A stretch of 64,000 bases of DNA from an uncultured Chryseobacterium sp. (GCA_913777465.1 CAJYRQ010000036.1:1-64000); one strand, 5' to 3'; numbered from the stretch's first letter, positions 33,085 through 41,742 are shown. Made by a program: numbers and translations. The notes: a model not told the origin generated them from the sequence alone.

Positions 33085-35970
33085 TTAAAATCTAAATTGT
33101 AAGTTAACAAAGTAAGAACGACCCTGGGTATACCAGTATTTAGGTCCGAAAGAAGGTGCCGGGCTATAATAATCCGCTGCAAAATCAGGTGCTTTTGTTT
33201 CCCTGGTCTGCTCGAATCCTCCGGTAATATATCTCTTATTATTTAAAATGTTATTTACAGAAGCGGTAATCAATACATAATATTTACCGAATACGAATGA
33301 TTTACCTGCATTTGCATTGAAAAAGAATGAAGACGGCAGTTTTACCGGCTTCAGCAGATCTCTTACATTTTCTTCCGTAAGGCCAACATAAGGTGCTCCC
33401 GTACTAGGATCCGTTATAAAGTTTTGGGTTCTTAAAGCCGGTGCAGGATCCAGGAAGTTATCGTCAAGGTAATTCCAGTTTGCTCCTACCCACCAGTATT
33501 TAGGATTGTTATAGCGGAAACCTAATGAAAAAGCCTGCTGAGGAGTCCCTCCCTGCTTATAGTTTTTAACGTAAGCTTTTCCGAAAGAAGTAACATTGCT
33601 TCCTGATGCATCCGATATCAGGTAAACGTCAGGATTGTTACGATAAACGAACTGCCCATAGCTGGCTAATCCCTGAACGGATAATGTAGGTAAAACTTTT
33701 ACATCAACACCTAATTCAGCACCCATGTTTCTTTTTTCAACATTAGACATCACCTGCGTCACGAATGCACTCTGAACCTGAGAAACGGTTCCATCAGGAT
33801 TGGTGTTATTCAGCTGAATTCCGTCGGCGAAAAATCGCTGCACATTGGTTTCATTCTGGGTATCCACCAAGTATCCTGAGGCTCTCAACTTAATAAAAGG
33901 AGTACTCATAACATAGCTAAGATCATTTGCCGTATAAACCGTACTTCTGATATTAGGATTAACCAATGCGTTAACTCTTGGGTTAATGAAAAGGTCTTCA
34001 AGGAATGGGGCTTGATTGTACATCGCTCCATTATATACAAAGAAATTCCTCCCGTTAAGGCGATAAATAACCTGCCCTTTCAGACCAAAATTCCAGAAAT
34101 TATAGTCTTTGCTTCTTCCATAAGAATTTTCGTATAAGTAATGTTTAAACATACCTTCTCTGCTGGAAGATGAATATCCTGCCAAAGCAGATACGAAAAC
34201 ATCGAAATTTCCTGTTGAGAATTTTAATCCCGGATTTACTTTAGCTTCCTGTCTTCTCAGAATGTAATTGTAGGTCATACGATCACCAACCTTCAGTCCT
34301 ACATTAGAATCGAGCGTATTGTAATATCCTGTTGATCCCGGTCTTGCTGTTTCTTTGAACGGGTCAACATTAATCGCGTAATCACCTCCCAAAAGATCTT
34401 TCACCTCACGGTATAATTCGGATCTGTAATTCTGATAGGAAGCATTTAAGATAAACTTGGCACGATCGTTAAAATTATACGTATAATGGGTTCCTGCGTT
34501 AAATATCTTATCATCGCTTACATCATCTACCAGATATACTTTGGAACGCTTACCGCTTAAGCCGTAAAGACGGGACATTTCAGCCTGATCTACAACGTCA
34601 TTTTTCATATTGTTTTTGTAAAGCCTGTCCCAGTTGATCTGTGTAATATCAGGATCGCCGTTCACCCAGCTGTTCAGGCTGGTATTGTAAGCATCGGCCA
34701 AGGTAGTAAATTGTGCCGGTGTAAACTGCGGATTGTTCGTTGCATTATATATGATGCTGTTGACATAATAGCTTGGTAGGTTTCTGTAATACGTTGGAGA
34801 TGGGTTTGAAACGCCATTCCAATCCAGACGGGAACCTCTGTCTTTTCCTAACTGGTAGGATACGCTGGTCCAAAGATTTGAGTTTTTATTGATTTTCCAG
34901 AAGTCCTGAACCTGGAAGATCGGCTGGAATCCTTTTCTTACCCGCTCGCTTCTCTTTTCGCCATCCTGCCATCCCCAGTATGAGTTATAATGCACCCCAC
35001 GGTAATCATAAACTTCCTGCGTGCTTGGGCTGGCGGTAGACCTTCTGTATGGCGAACCGATAAAGTTGAAAGTCATAGTATGGTTATCGCTGAATCTTTT
35101 TTCAACTCCTAAATAAGTCCCGTAAGCATCATAGAACGTTCCTTCCTGAATACCTTCTTCTGCCCATCTTCGGGCACCCATTGCTGTAAATGCCCATCCG
35201 CTTTTGCCCATCCCCGAGCTGTAGCGTAAAGATGTTCTGTTTCTGTAATTTCTGTTGGTTAAAGACTGCGTAAACTGAAATCCTTTTCTGTATTCGCTGG
35301 CCTTTGTATTTTTATAAATTACACCGGTGCTCCCTCCGAAAGCATATTCTGAAGGCGAATGGTTAGCAGAAATCTCAGGGTATCTTGTAATTTCATTAAG
35401 TCCGCCCCAATTGCTGAAATCTACATTCCCGTTATCCACTTTTACCATAGAAACACCATTCATCATGCTTTCCCCGGTTCTGCCGTCAATTCCTCTCGGA
35501 CGAAACCAATAGAACCCTAAGTCAAATGCCGCGATTCTGTTGAAAATATCCTGGGAGGACTGTAGTAAACCTACGGTAGAAGCCTGTCCGCTGCTACTAT
35601 CTTCGTCATCACTACTACTATTGTCGATAATAGCTAAACCCTGGTCCGCGCTGGTAAGTGCAGAATAAAGGGTAATGGTCCCCAAATCCTTTCTCTTCTC
35701 ATTGTCCATCACATCAAACTCCATTACTTTGGTTTCGTAATTCGGTTTGGTAATCACAATTTGATAATGCCCCGGCTTCAGGTCCACAAACTGGAAGTAT
35801 CCGATTTTGTCAGCCGTTACATCATTGTCACTCCCTTTCATATCTACTTCTGCCCTTTCAACAGGCTTTCCTTCGGCATCCTTCAGATAAGCAGAGACGG
35901 TAGTCTGTGCAAAATAGTACGACGCCGGAAGTAAAGTAAATAAAGAGACTAATGATAGTTTTTTAATCAT
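33085..35970 (-). CDS. TonB-dependent receptor with carboxypeptidase-regulatory-like domain
   Basis: The 961-residue protein has a signal peptide ending YYFAQ and a CarboxypepD_reg-like domain at about residues 24-110 (KDAEGKPVERAEVDMKGS, IGYFQFVDLKPGHYQIVI). An unusually acidic Asp/Ser linker (SSSDDEDSSS) follows, then the plug (NGVSMVKVDNG) and a beta barrel ending in aromatic SYFVNLQFRF. It imports a ligand across the outer membrane using TonB energy. The operon partner is the DUF5689 lipoprotein and the divergent gene is a secreted nuclease, so nucleic-acid breakdown products are a reasonable guess. It has a good promoter upstream. Confidence 0.9.
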   Translation of the reverse strand: MIKKLSLVSLFTLLPASYYFAQTTVSAYLKDAEGKPVERAEVDMKGSDNDVTADKIGYFQFVDLKPGHYQIVITKPNYETKVMEFDVMDNEKRKDLGTITLYSALTSADQGLAIIDNSSSDDEDSSSGQASTVGLLQSSQDIFNRIAAFDLGFYWFRPRGIDGRTGESMMNGVSMVKVDNGNVDFSNWGGLNEITRYPEISANHSPSEYAFGGSTGVIYKNTKASEYRKGFQFTQSLTNRNYRNRTSLRYSSGMGKSGWAFTAMGARRWAEEGIQEGTFYDAYGTYLGVEKRFSDNHTMTFNFIGSPYRRSTASPSTQEVYDYRGVHYNSYWGWQDGEKRSERVRKGFQPIFQVQDFWKINKNSNLWTSVSYQLGKDRGSRLDWNGVSNPSPTYYRNLPSYYVNSIIYNATNNPQFTPAQFTTLADAYNTSLNSWVNGDPDITQINWDRLYKNNMKNDVVDQAEMSRLYGLSGKRSKVYLVDDVSDDKIFNAGTHYTYNFNDRAKFILNASYQNYRSELYREVKDLLGGDYAINVDPFKETARPGSTGYYNTLDSNVGLKVGDRMTYNYILRRQEAKVNPGLKFSTGNFDVFVSALAGYSSSSREGMFKHYLYENSYGRSKDYNFWNFGLKGQVIYRLNGRNFFVYNGAMYNQAPFLEDLFINPRVNALVNPNIRSTVYTANDLSYVMSTPFIKLRASGYLVDTQNETNVQRFFADGIQLNNTNPDGTVSQVQSAFVTQVMSNVEKRNMGAELGVDVKVLPTLSVQGLASYGQFVYRNNPDVYLISDASGSNVTSFGKAYVKNYKQGGTPQQAFSLGFRYNNPKYWWVGANWNYLDDNFLDPAPALRTQNFITDPSTGAPYVGLTEENVRDLLKPVKLPSSFFFNANAGKSFVFGKYYVLITASVNNILNNKRYITGGFEQTRETKAPDFAADYYSPAPSFGPKYWYTQGRSYFVNLQFRF

Positions 35971-36031
35971 GAGTATATTTATTTTTAAATACTTTTCTTG
36001 TTAATTCTCAACAGTTTAAAAGTTGGGGCGA

Positions 36032-36060
36032 CAAATTTAGTCAAAATTTAGAATTTACAA
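36032..36060 (-). promoter_or_regulatory. promoter of the TonB-DUF5689 operon
   Basis: On the minus strand a TTG (36060-36058) lies 18 bases before TAaaTTTG (36039-36032), close to the Bacteroidota consensus. The leader to the ATG at 35970 would be about 55 bases. Confidence 0.65.
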
Positions 36061-36178
36061 CCTTTTTAAGGTTATTTTTTCTTAACATTGCAAACTTTTA
36101 AGAATCATTATAGATAAAAAACAGGAATACCATATTTTAAATTTACAAATATTTAAAATAGCGTCAATTAAAAAAAAG

Positions 36179-36186
36179 TAAATTTG
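36179..36186 (+). promoter_or_regulatory. -7 promoter element of the nuclease gene
   Basis: TAaaTTTG lies 33 bases before the ATG at 36220. No TTTG is seen at -33. Together with the element at 36032-36060 it makes a divergent promoter region of about 250 bases. Confidence 0.55.
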
Positions 36187-36219
36187 CAGATTAAATAATA
36201 TTAATACAACTCTAAGAAA

Positions 36220-37410
36220 ATGAAGAAATTTTTGAGTTTTTTTGCCATCGTTTTGTCGGTTATGGCATTTTCACAACAGCAGGGAAAACTGAGGAAAGTA
36301 GCAACCGTAGGGTTTCTGAATGTGGAAAACCTCTGGGACACGATTCGTTCAGCAGATTATGTAGACGGGAACAAAGACCTTAAAAATCCGGCTTTCCACA
36401 GAAGCATTCCGGTAGATTCGATAAAATTCCTGGAGGCTGAAAAATACGACGGGCCCTGGAGCGACGGTGCCCTGATCGGTAAGAAAGCGGTACGTTACCA
36501 AAGCGGCGCCGACGAATTCACTCCGAAAAGCGCAAAGAACTACAATACCAAAGTATACAAAGCAAAATTAGCCAACGAAGCGAAAGTAATTTCCGAGCTG
36601 GGGGCCCAGTATACCAAAACGGCACCGGCGGTAGTAGGCCTTATCGAGGTTGAAAACAGACAGGTAATCCAGGATCTCATCAATGAGCCGGCCTTAAAAA
36701 AATACGACTACGGAATTATTCATTACAATTCTTACGACTACCGAGGAATTGATGTGGCTTTGATTTACCAGAAGAGAAGGTTTACACCCACCAACTCCCT
36801 GAAAAAAGAACTGAAAGTTTTCGGTGATGATGGCAGACGGGAATACACGCGTGATATTTTAGTCGTAACAGGATTTCTGGATAACGAAAAAGTAGCTTTC
36901 TTCATGAATCACTGGCCTTCCCGGAGAGGTGGCGAAGCAGCGTCTCTGCCTAAGAGAAATGCCGCCGCCGCTTTATTAAAACAGCAGATGGACAGTGTAC
37001 GGGCAGCCGACCCGTCAACCAAATTATTCGCCATGGGCGACTTCAATGATGATCCGGTAAGCTCAAGCTTAAAAAACTATCTTAAAGCACAGCCAAGCGT
37101 GAAAGACCTCAGCGATACGAATCCGTATTTAAACCTGATGTATCCTTTATACAAAAAAGGGGTTGCTTCACTGGCTTATCAGGATGCCCCGAATTTATTC
37201 GACCAGATTATCGTTTCCAAAAACCTAATCTCAGATCAGGTAACGAAAGACTACTCCGTCTATAAAGCAGAAATCTTTGCACCCGCTTACCTGGTGAACA
37301 AGGAAGGCAATTATAAAGGCTATCCTTTCCGGTCCTGGAACGGGGATCAGTTTACAGGAGGATACAGCGACCACTTTCCGGCGTTTGTCGTTCTCCAGAA
37401 GGAACCCTAA
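36220..37410 (+). CDS. secreted endonuclease/exonuclease/phosphatase family protein
   Basis: The 396-residue protein has a signal peptide ending VMAFSQ, so it acts in the periplasm or outside. The EEP fold is shown by FLNVENLWD (metal-site Asn/Glu region), VVGLIEVENR with the catalytic Glu, HYNSYDYRGIDVALIY, NHWPSRRGGE, AMGDFNDDPVSS with the Asp-x-Asn pair, and SDHFPAFVVL with the terminal His. Family members cut DNA, RNA or phosphoesters. It diverges from a TonB receptor and DUF5689 lipoprotein, a grouping that suggests degradation and uptake of extracellular nucleic acid or phosphate. Confidence 0.9.
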   Translation: MKKFLSFFAIVLSVMAFSQQQGKLRKVATVGFLNVENLWDTIRSADYVDGNKDLKNPAFHRSIPVDSIKFLEAEKYDGPWSDGALIGKKAVRYQSGADEFTPKSAKNYNTKVYKAKLANEAKVISELGAQYTKTAPAVVGLIEVENRQVIQDLINEPALKKYDYGIIHYNSYDYRGIDVALIYQKRRFTPTNSLKKELKVFGDDGRREYTRDILVVTGFLDNEKVAFFMNHWPSRRGGEAASLPKRNAAAALLKQQMDSVRAADPSTKLFAMGDFNDDPVSSSLKNYLKAQPSVKDLSDTNPYLNLMYPLYKKGVASLAYQDAPNLFDQIIVSKNLISDQVTKDYSVYKAEIFAPAYLVNKEGNYKGYPFRSWNGDQFTGGYSDHFPAFVVLQKEP

Positions 37411-37418
37411 AAATTTAA

Positions 37419-37444
37419 GGCACTCATTTTGAGTGTCTTTTTTT
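37419..37444 (+). terminator. rho-independent terminator
   Basis: GGCACTC (37419-37425) pairs with GAGTGTC (37431-37437), then T residues follow. It ends the nuclease gene. Confidence 0.8.
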
Positions 37445-37457
37445 ATAAATTATTCTT

Positions 37458-37880
37458 ATGAAAAATGCCATCATCCTCTTAATCGTTTCCTTATTTGCTT
37501 TCAGTTGTTCGGCACAGACGCCTTCAAAAAACGATAATGAAAAGAACGAAATGAAACCTTCCAAAAACGAAGACGGAGAATGGGATCTTATAGTGATCGA
37601 TACCCAGTTTGATTATTTCCTGAATGCGTTAGCCAAGCCAATCAGCCAGTATACTGAATCTTATTTAAAAAACAGGAATACGCAACTCGTGGCAGAATGG
37701 AATTCTTACTATTTTTCCGGGCAGTACCGCAATGTGATCGAATCATCCATTGATTATGACCCGAAAGAAAAATACGGGTTAAAGTTTGAATACAAGCTGT
37801 ATCAGGTTTTCGCTTATGTAAACTGGCGTTACGGATTAAGGATGAACGGGCTTTCGGGAAGCGATACGACAAGGTTTTAA
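37458..37880 (+). CDS. small lipoprotein, probably DUF6146 family
   Basis: This 140-residue protein has a lipoprotein-type signal (LFAFSC, Cys at about residue 18), followed by a charged Lys/Asn/Glu linker and a conserved C-terminal domain with LKNRNTQLVAEWNSYY and YVNWRYGLRMNGL. That pattern fits a Bacteroidota family of unknown function that I believe is DUF6146. It is a single-gene unit between two terminators. The function is unknown and the family name should be treated as probable. Confidence 0.75.
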   Translation: MKNAIILLIVSLFAFSCSAQTPSKNDNEKNEMKPSKNEDGEWDLIVIDTQFDYFLNALAKPISQYTESYLKNRNTQLVAEWNSYYFSGQYRNVIESSIDYDPKEKYGLKFEYKLYQVFAYVNWRYGLRMNGLSGSDTTRF

Positions 37881-37881
37881 T

Positions 37882-37914
37882 AAAAAAGGTTCAGCGCAAT
37901 GCCGAACCTTTTTT
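37882..37914. terminator. bidirectional terminator
   Basis: A perfect 11-base stem of AAAAAAGGTTC with GAACCTTTTTT (37882-37892 with 37904-37914) can end both the plus gene at 37458-37880 and the minus-strand superoxide dismutase gene. Confidence 0.88.
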
Positions 37915-37934
37915 GTTTTATAAACCGTAAAAAA

Positions 37935-38531
37935 TTATTTGTTGAATAATTCCTCTACTTTATCCCAGTTTACCACTTCGAAGAATGCCGTTACATAATC
38001 AGGTCTTCTGTTCTGGTAGTTCAGGTAGTAAGCGTGCTCCCAAACATCAAGTCCTAAAACTGGGGTTCCTTTTACATCAGCTACAGGCATCAAAGGGTTA
38101 TCCTGGTTAGGCGTTGAAGTTACGGTAACGGAACCGTCTGAATTTTTAACCAGCCATGCCCATCCTGAACCGAATCTTGTCTTGGCGGCATCAGAGAAAT
38201 CCGTTTTGAATTTATCAAAACCTCCGTAAGTTTCAATAGCAGCCTTTACGTTTCCTACCGGCTCCTTGCTTCCGCCCGGTGTCAAAATTTCCCAGAACAA
38301 CGTATGGTTGAAATGTCCTCCACCGTTATTTCTTACCGCCGGCTTATCGGTTCCGGTCTGGCAAACTTCTTCTATTGTTTTTCCTTCAAGGTCTGTTCCC
38401 TTAATGGCATTATTTAAATTGTCAACATAAGCCTGGTGGTGCTTGGTATGGTGGATTTCCATGGTTTTAGCATCGATTGTCGGCTCTAATGCATCGTATG
38501 CATATCCTAGTTGTGGTAATTCGAATGACAT
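37935..38531 (-). CDS. sodB: superoxide dismutase (Fe/Mn family)
   Basis: The 198-residue enzyme removes superoxide in the cytosol. The metal ligands are visible: His in [10 protein letters not shown], His in HFNHTLFWE, and Asp and His in [20 protein letters not shown] and GSGWAWLV are typical of the family. There is no signal peptide. Fe or Mn preference cannot be settled from sequence alone; the symbol is provisional. It has one of the best promoters in the window. Confidence 0.93.
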   Translation of the reverse strand: MSFELPQLGYAYDALEPTIDAKTMEIHHTKHHQAYVDNLNNAIKGTDLEGKTIEEVCQTGTDKPAVRNNGGGHFNHTLFWEILTPGGSKEPVGNVKAAIETYGGFDKFKTDFSDAAKTRFGSGWAWLVKNSDGSVTVTSTPNQDNPLMPVADVKGTPVLGLDVWEHAYYLNYQNRRPDYVTAFFEVVNWDKVEELFNK

Positions 38532-38556
38532 AATTATATTTTTTAATGTTATTACT

Positions 38557-38588
38557 CAAATTTAGTCATAATTTGATCCATAGTCAAA
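38557..38588 (-). promoter_or_regulatory. promoter of the superoxide dismutase gene
   Basis: On the minus strand TTTG (38588-38585), a 20-base spacer and TAaaTTTG (38564-38557) match the Bacteroidota consensus. The leader to the ATG at 38531 is about 20 bases. Confidence 0.75.
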
Positions 38589-38750
38589 AAATGCAGATTA
38601 CTTTAATAAATCTTTAACATTGATTGTTTGATTTAGAATGAATTAATTTTTGAAGCAGGGAATCTGGGAGTTTTCTGAATTTTGATTTTTATAAATTAAT
38701 GTTAACCCGAACTCTATCTATTCTTTTAATGTTTTAAATCGGTTTTTATA

Positions 38751-38829
38751 CTATCAACCGGGGCATTTCCAGCATCCGACTTGCCTCTCTCTCTTCTTAA
38801 CCCGAATCCTACGTCAGGTTAACTGCAAT
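38751..38829 (+). repeat. dispersed CTTCCGGC-family repeat, copy F (degenerate)
   Basis: CATTTCCAGCATCCGACTTG, then CCTCTCTCTCTTCTTAACCC, corresponds to the core of copies D and E with several changes. GTTAACCCGAAC (38700-38711) and CAGGTTAACTGC nearby echo the GGGTTnACGTTAA edge of other copies. Confidence 0.55.
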
Positions 38830-38870
38830 TAAAAAATTCTTCAATATTTTTAAGTTATTCGGCAAAACAA

Positions 38871-38897
38871 AAAGCACGGACATTCAGTCCGTGCTTT
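38871..38897 (-). terminator. terminator of rho
   Basis: A perfect 11-base stem (38871-38881 with 38887-38897) with a 5-base loop is followed on the minus strand by a T-rich tract. It is notable that rho itself ends with an intrinsic terminator. Confidence 0.88.
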
Positions 38898-38920
38898 CCA
38901 TTTAATAAAATTCAATTCTA

Positions 38921-40819
38921 TTATTTATTCATCGACATCAGGAATTCTTCGTTGTTGCGTGTTCCTCTGATGTTTTTGCTTACAAATTCCATGGCTTCCA
39001 CAGGATTCATTTCAGATAAGTATTTTCTGAGGATCCACATTCTCTGGGAAGTTACTTCATCCAGAAGAAGGTCGTCTCTACGCGTGCTGGATGCTACCAG
39101 GTCGATCGCAGGATAAATTCTTCTGTTGGCAATTTTCCGGTCCAGCTGAAGCTCCATGTTTCCGGTTCCCTTGAATTCTTCAAAGATCACCTCATCCATT
39201 TTGGAACCCGTATCAATAAGTGCCGTTGCGATAATCGTTAAGGATCCGCCGCCTTCAATTTTTCTGGCTGCTCCGAAGAATCTCTTCGGCTTGTGAAGGG
39301 CATTGGCATCCACCCCACCGGACAATACTTTACCGGAAGCCGGGGTAACGGTGTTGTAGGCTCTTGCCAGTCTGGTAATCGAATCTAATAAAATCACGAC
39401 ATCATGGCCACACTCTACCATTCTCTGCGCTTTAGCCAGAACAAGATTGGCCACTTTCACATGCTTTTCAGCAGCTTCGTCGAAGGTAGAGGCAATAACT
39501 TCCGCATTCACGCTTCGTTCCATATCGGTAACCTCTTCAGGACGTTCGTCGATCAGAAGAACCATCATATAGACTTCAGGATGGTTGGCAGCAATAGAAT
39601 TGGCAATATCTTTCAGCAACATGGTCTTACCGGTTTTCGGCTGTGCCACGATCATCGCCCTCTGCCCTTTTCCGATAGGAGCAATTAAATCCACAATCCT
39701 GGTAGACATCGTGGAATTATTTCCGGCCAGATTGAATTTTTCTTCCGGGAAAAGCGGGGTTAAATATTCAAAAGCAACCCGGTCTTTGATAAAGGCAAGA
39801 TCCCTTCCGTTAACTTCCGTAGGTTTCAGCAAAGAGAAGTATTTCTCCCCTTCTTTCGGAAGCCTTACAATCCCTCTGACGGTATCTCCCGTTTTCAGGC
39901 TGTAGTTTCTGATCTGTGCAGTGGAAACATACACGTCATCCGGAGATGAAATGTAGCTGAAATCCGATGAACGCAGGAATCCATAATTATCCGGCAATAT
40001 TTCCAGCACCCCTTCAATGCTTACCATACCGTCGAAACTGAACTCTTTCTTCTGTTCCTGCTGATGGTGCTGATTTTGGTTCTGGTTTTGCTGTTGATCG
40101 TCATTCCTTTCGGCGTGCTGCTGTTGCTGCCTGTGCTGATTGGGATTCTGATTCTGGTTATGGTTTTGATTCTGATTAGAATTCTGATTCCGGTTCTGGT
40201 TTCCGTTGTTGTGTTGCGGATTATTGTGTGGTGTTCTCTGGGAACGTGCCTGAACCTGAGGCTGATTGTTGTTCTGCTTTTCTTCTGCAGGTGCAGATTC
40301 CTGGATTTCTGAAGTATCGGAAGCTTCTGTTTTTTCCTGAAGCACTTCGGTATTGGCGGTATTGGCCGGGGAAACTCTTTTTCTTTTTTTCTTGGCCGCT
40401 GTAGTTTGTTCTTCTGCTGCGGTTGCAGGTTCTGTCTTCGTTTCCTGCGGTTCTGCCTGTGGTTCCTGTTGTGGCTCTTCGGCAGCAGGCTTTACTTCTT
40501 CTGTCTTCTCTTCCTTTGTGGGCTGAGGTTCTGCCTGAGCTTTAGGTTCTGCCTTTGTTTTGGCTGCGGTTTTTCTTGGGGCCGCTTTTTTAGCAGGAAC
40601 TTTGGCTGGCTTCTCTGCCGGTTTTTCTTCAGTGGTTACACTGGTTTCCGTGGTGTTGAAATATTCTTTTGCCACTTTGGGATTTGACGCCTGAAAGTCA
40701 AGAATAGCAAAGATTTTGTCATTTTCAGTGCTGTTTCTTGCCACTTTAACGCCCAAATCCTTTAAGATTTTAGTCAGTTCCGTTACGGATTTTGACCTTA
40801 ACGTTTCGATGTTAAACAT
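38921..40819 (-). CDS. rho: transcription termination factor Rho with long disordered insertion
   Basis: The protein is 632 residues from ATG 40819; the frame runs open to 40930, but a consensus promoter at 40901-40931 makes that start impossible. The N-terminus ([20 protein letters not shown]) is the Rho_N helix bundle. A basic/acidic Ala-Glu-Pro-rich stretch follows, then an Asn/Gln/His-rich stretch of about 80 residues, giving over 200 disordered residues in total. The RNA-binding cold-shock domain ([16 protein letters not shown]) and the hexameric ATPase domain with Walker [11 protein letters not shown] come next. Bacteroides Rho has a comparable disordered region reported to drive phase separation. 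Confidence 0.96.
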   Translation of the reverse strand: MFNIETLRSKSVTELTKILKDLGVKVARNSTENDKIFAILDFQASNPKVAKEYFNTTETSVTTEEKPAEKPAKVPAKKAAPRKTAAKTKAEPKAQAEPQPTKEEKTEEVKPAAEEPQQEPQAEPQETKTEPATAAEEQTTAAKKKRKRVSPANTANTEVLQEKTEASDTSEIQESAPAEEKQNNNQPQVQARSQRTPHNNPQHNNGNQNRNQNSNQNQNHNQNQNPNQHRQQQQHAERNDDQQQNQNQNQHHQQEQKKEFSFDGMVSIEGVLEILPDNYGFLRSSDFSYISSPDDVYVSTAQIRNYSLKTGDTVRGIVRLPKEGEKYFSLLKPTEVNGRDLAFIKDRVAFEYLTPLFPEEKFNLAGNNSTMSTRIVDLIAPIGKGQRAMIVAQPKTGKTMLLKDIANSIAANHPEVYMMVLLIDERPEEVTDMERSVNAEVIASTFDEAAEKHVKVANLVLAKAQRMVECGHDVVILLDSITRLARAYNTVTPASGKVLSGGVDANALHKPKRFFGAARKIEGGGSLTIIATALIDTGSKMDEVIFEEFKGTGNMELQLDRKIANRRIYPAIDLVASSTRRDDLLLDEVTSQRMWILRKYLSEMNPVEAMEFVSKNIRGTRNNEEFLMSMNK

Positions 40820-40900
40820 ATTTATGTAAAAAAATGTAATTAATTGTGAGTAAGAAAAGTAAGTCCGGTGACTTTTGTTTTCAAGTACATTTGTATAATG

Positions 40901-40931
40901 CAAATCTACACTTATTTTTGAATTGTGCAAA
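40901..40931 (-). promoter_or_regulatory. promoter of rho, interleaved with a divergent promoter
   Basis: On the minus strand TTTG (40931-40928), a 19-base spacer and TAgaTTTG (40908-40901) are an exact consensus match. The leader to ATG 40819 is about 75 bases, room for autoregulation. Its spacer contains the -33 box of the DUF4293 promoter. Confidence 0.85.
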
Positions 40932-40947
40932 ATTTATGCTATTTTTG
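40917..40947 (+). promoter_or_regulatory. promoter of the DUF4293 gene, interleaved with the rho promoter
   Basis: TTTG (40917-40920), a 19-base spacer and TAttTTTG (40940-40947) match the consensus exactly. Its spacer contains the -33 box of the rho promoter, so the two cannot be bound by polymerase at once. Confidence 0.85.
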
Positions 40948-40964
40948 CCTGGAATTTATATTCC

Positions 40965-41354
40965 ATGCTACAAAGAATACAAACTATTTGGACTTTTTTG
41001 GCCGTTCTGGCGGCTGTATTCCTGTTCGTTACGGCTCAGGATGTGATTGTTTCAGACAGTATTCCGGTAATTAATATCGGATGTGTGATCCTTGTTTTGG
41101 TTGGACTCCTGAGTGTTTTCAGCTTTAAAAACAGAAAAAGACAAATTTTGCTGAATACCGTCAGCATCATTATAAACGCTTTGTTGATTGGTGTATTGGT
41201 TTACTGGCTGCTAAATTTATCCGGAGGAATCAGTTTTCCTGAGAAGGGTATTGAGCCGATTTTTTCATTGATCGCGGTGATCTGTTTGTTTATAGCAAAC
41301 ATTTACATCAGAAGGGATGAAAGGCTCGTAAAATCTGTGGACAGACTTCGATAA
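40965..41354 (+). CDS. DUF4293 family membrane protein
   Basis: From ATG 40965 the product is 129 residues with four hydrophobic helices. It begins MLQRIQTIWTFLAVLAAVF, the usual start of this family. The open frame extends to 40923, but that start is upstream of the -7 element and would not be in the mRNA. DUF4293 proteins are confined to Bacteroidota and often lie beside rho, as here; no function is known. A terminator follows directly. Confidence 0.88.
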   Translation: MLQRIQTIWTFLAVLAAVFLFVTAQDVIVSDSIPVINIGCVILVLVGLLSVFSFKNRKRQILLNTVSIIINALLIGVLVYWLLNLSGGISFPEKGIEPIFSLIAVICLFIANIYIRRDERLVKSVDRLR

Positions 41355-41379
41355 CCTTACAACGATTTTTTTGAGTGAG

Positions 41380-41410
41380 AACAGCTTCTTTTCAGGAGCT
41401 GTTTTTTCTT
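41380..41410 (+). terminator. rho-independent terminator
   Basis: AACAGCT (41380-41386) pairs with AGCTGTT (41397-41403), followed by a T run. It ends the DUF4293 gene. Confidence 0.82.
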
Positions 41411-41629
41411 TTTAAACCTATTAAAGATCGGTATCTAACCTTAATTTTAAATATAAAAGCTTACAAAGCTGTTTTGAAAGCTGATATGTTCATGCTTACC
41501 AGGCTATTTCAACAGGCTCAGCCTAAACTGTTTTATTATAAAAAATCACAAAAGCTGATTCAGGTCGGTCAGGTTTCATTTCTTAATAATAATGTGGAGC
41601 GGGAAGCAAACGATGTATATGGCGTCAAT

Positions 41630-41679
41630 CTTAAACTTTAAACATTAAACCTTGAATCTTAAACTTCGAACTATTGAAC
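41630..41679 (+). repeat. degenerate heptamer tandem repeat (NTTAAAC)
   Basis: Seven consecutive units read CTTAAAC, TTTAAAC, ATTAAAC, CTTGAAT, CTTAAAC, TTCGAAC and TATTGAAC. The unit is close to NTTAAAC with an AT-rich core. It lies 60 bases before the M28 peptidase start. Confidence 0.7.
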
Positions 41680-41742
41680 TTTTTAAAAGCAGTCTGCAAC
41701 ATTTCTCTACAAGTTACGACAGATTATGCATAATTTTATAGC

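Larger units (their letters stand above)
38532..38920. other. 389-base gap: sod promoter, repeat copy and rho terminator
   Basis: No gene is seen. The region holds the minus-strand sod promoter (38557-38588), a degenerate CTTCCGGC-family repeat (38751-38829) with GTTAACCCGAAC-type edges on both sides, and the terminator of rho (38871-38897). Confidence 0.7.
41355..41742. other. 388-base intergenic region with terminator and repeat debris
   Basis: I see no credible gene. It holds a terminator (41380-41410), a short palindromic element ATTTCAACAGGCTCAGCCTA around 41506-41525 of a type common in flavobacterial gaps, and a heptamer tandem repeat (41630-41679). A 267-base open frame across it starts inside the terminator and reads through the repeats, so I do not count it. 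Confidence 0.65.

Noticed and set aside
40064-40687. Plus-strand open frames rich in Leu, Val, Cys and Phe opposite rho
   Set aside because: They are the antisense shadow of the Asn/Gln- and Glu/Ala-rich insertion of rho; composition follows directly from the rho codons.
40820-40930. Upstream extension of rho to 40930
   Set aside because: It would translate through the rho promoter and adds residues unlike any Rho. [12 protein letters not shown] at 40819 is the family start.
41375-41641. 88-residue open frame after DUF4293
   Set aside because: It starts with GTG within a terminator hairpin, reads into a palindromic repeat and a heptamer tandem repeat, and the product has no recognisable domain or signal.
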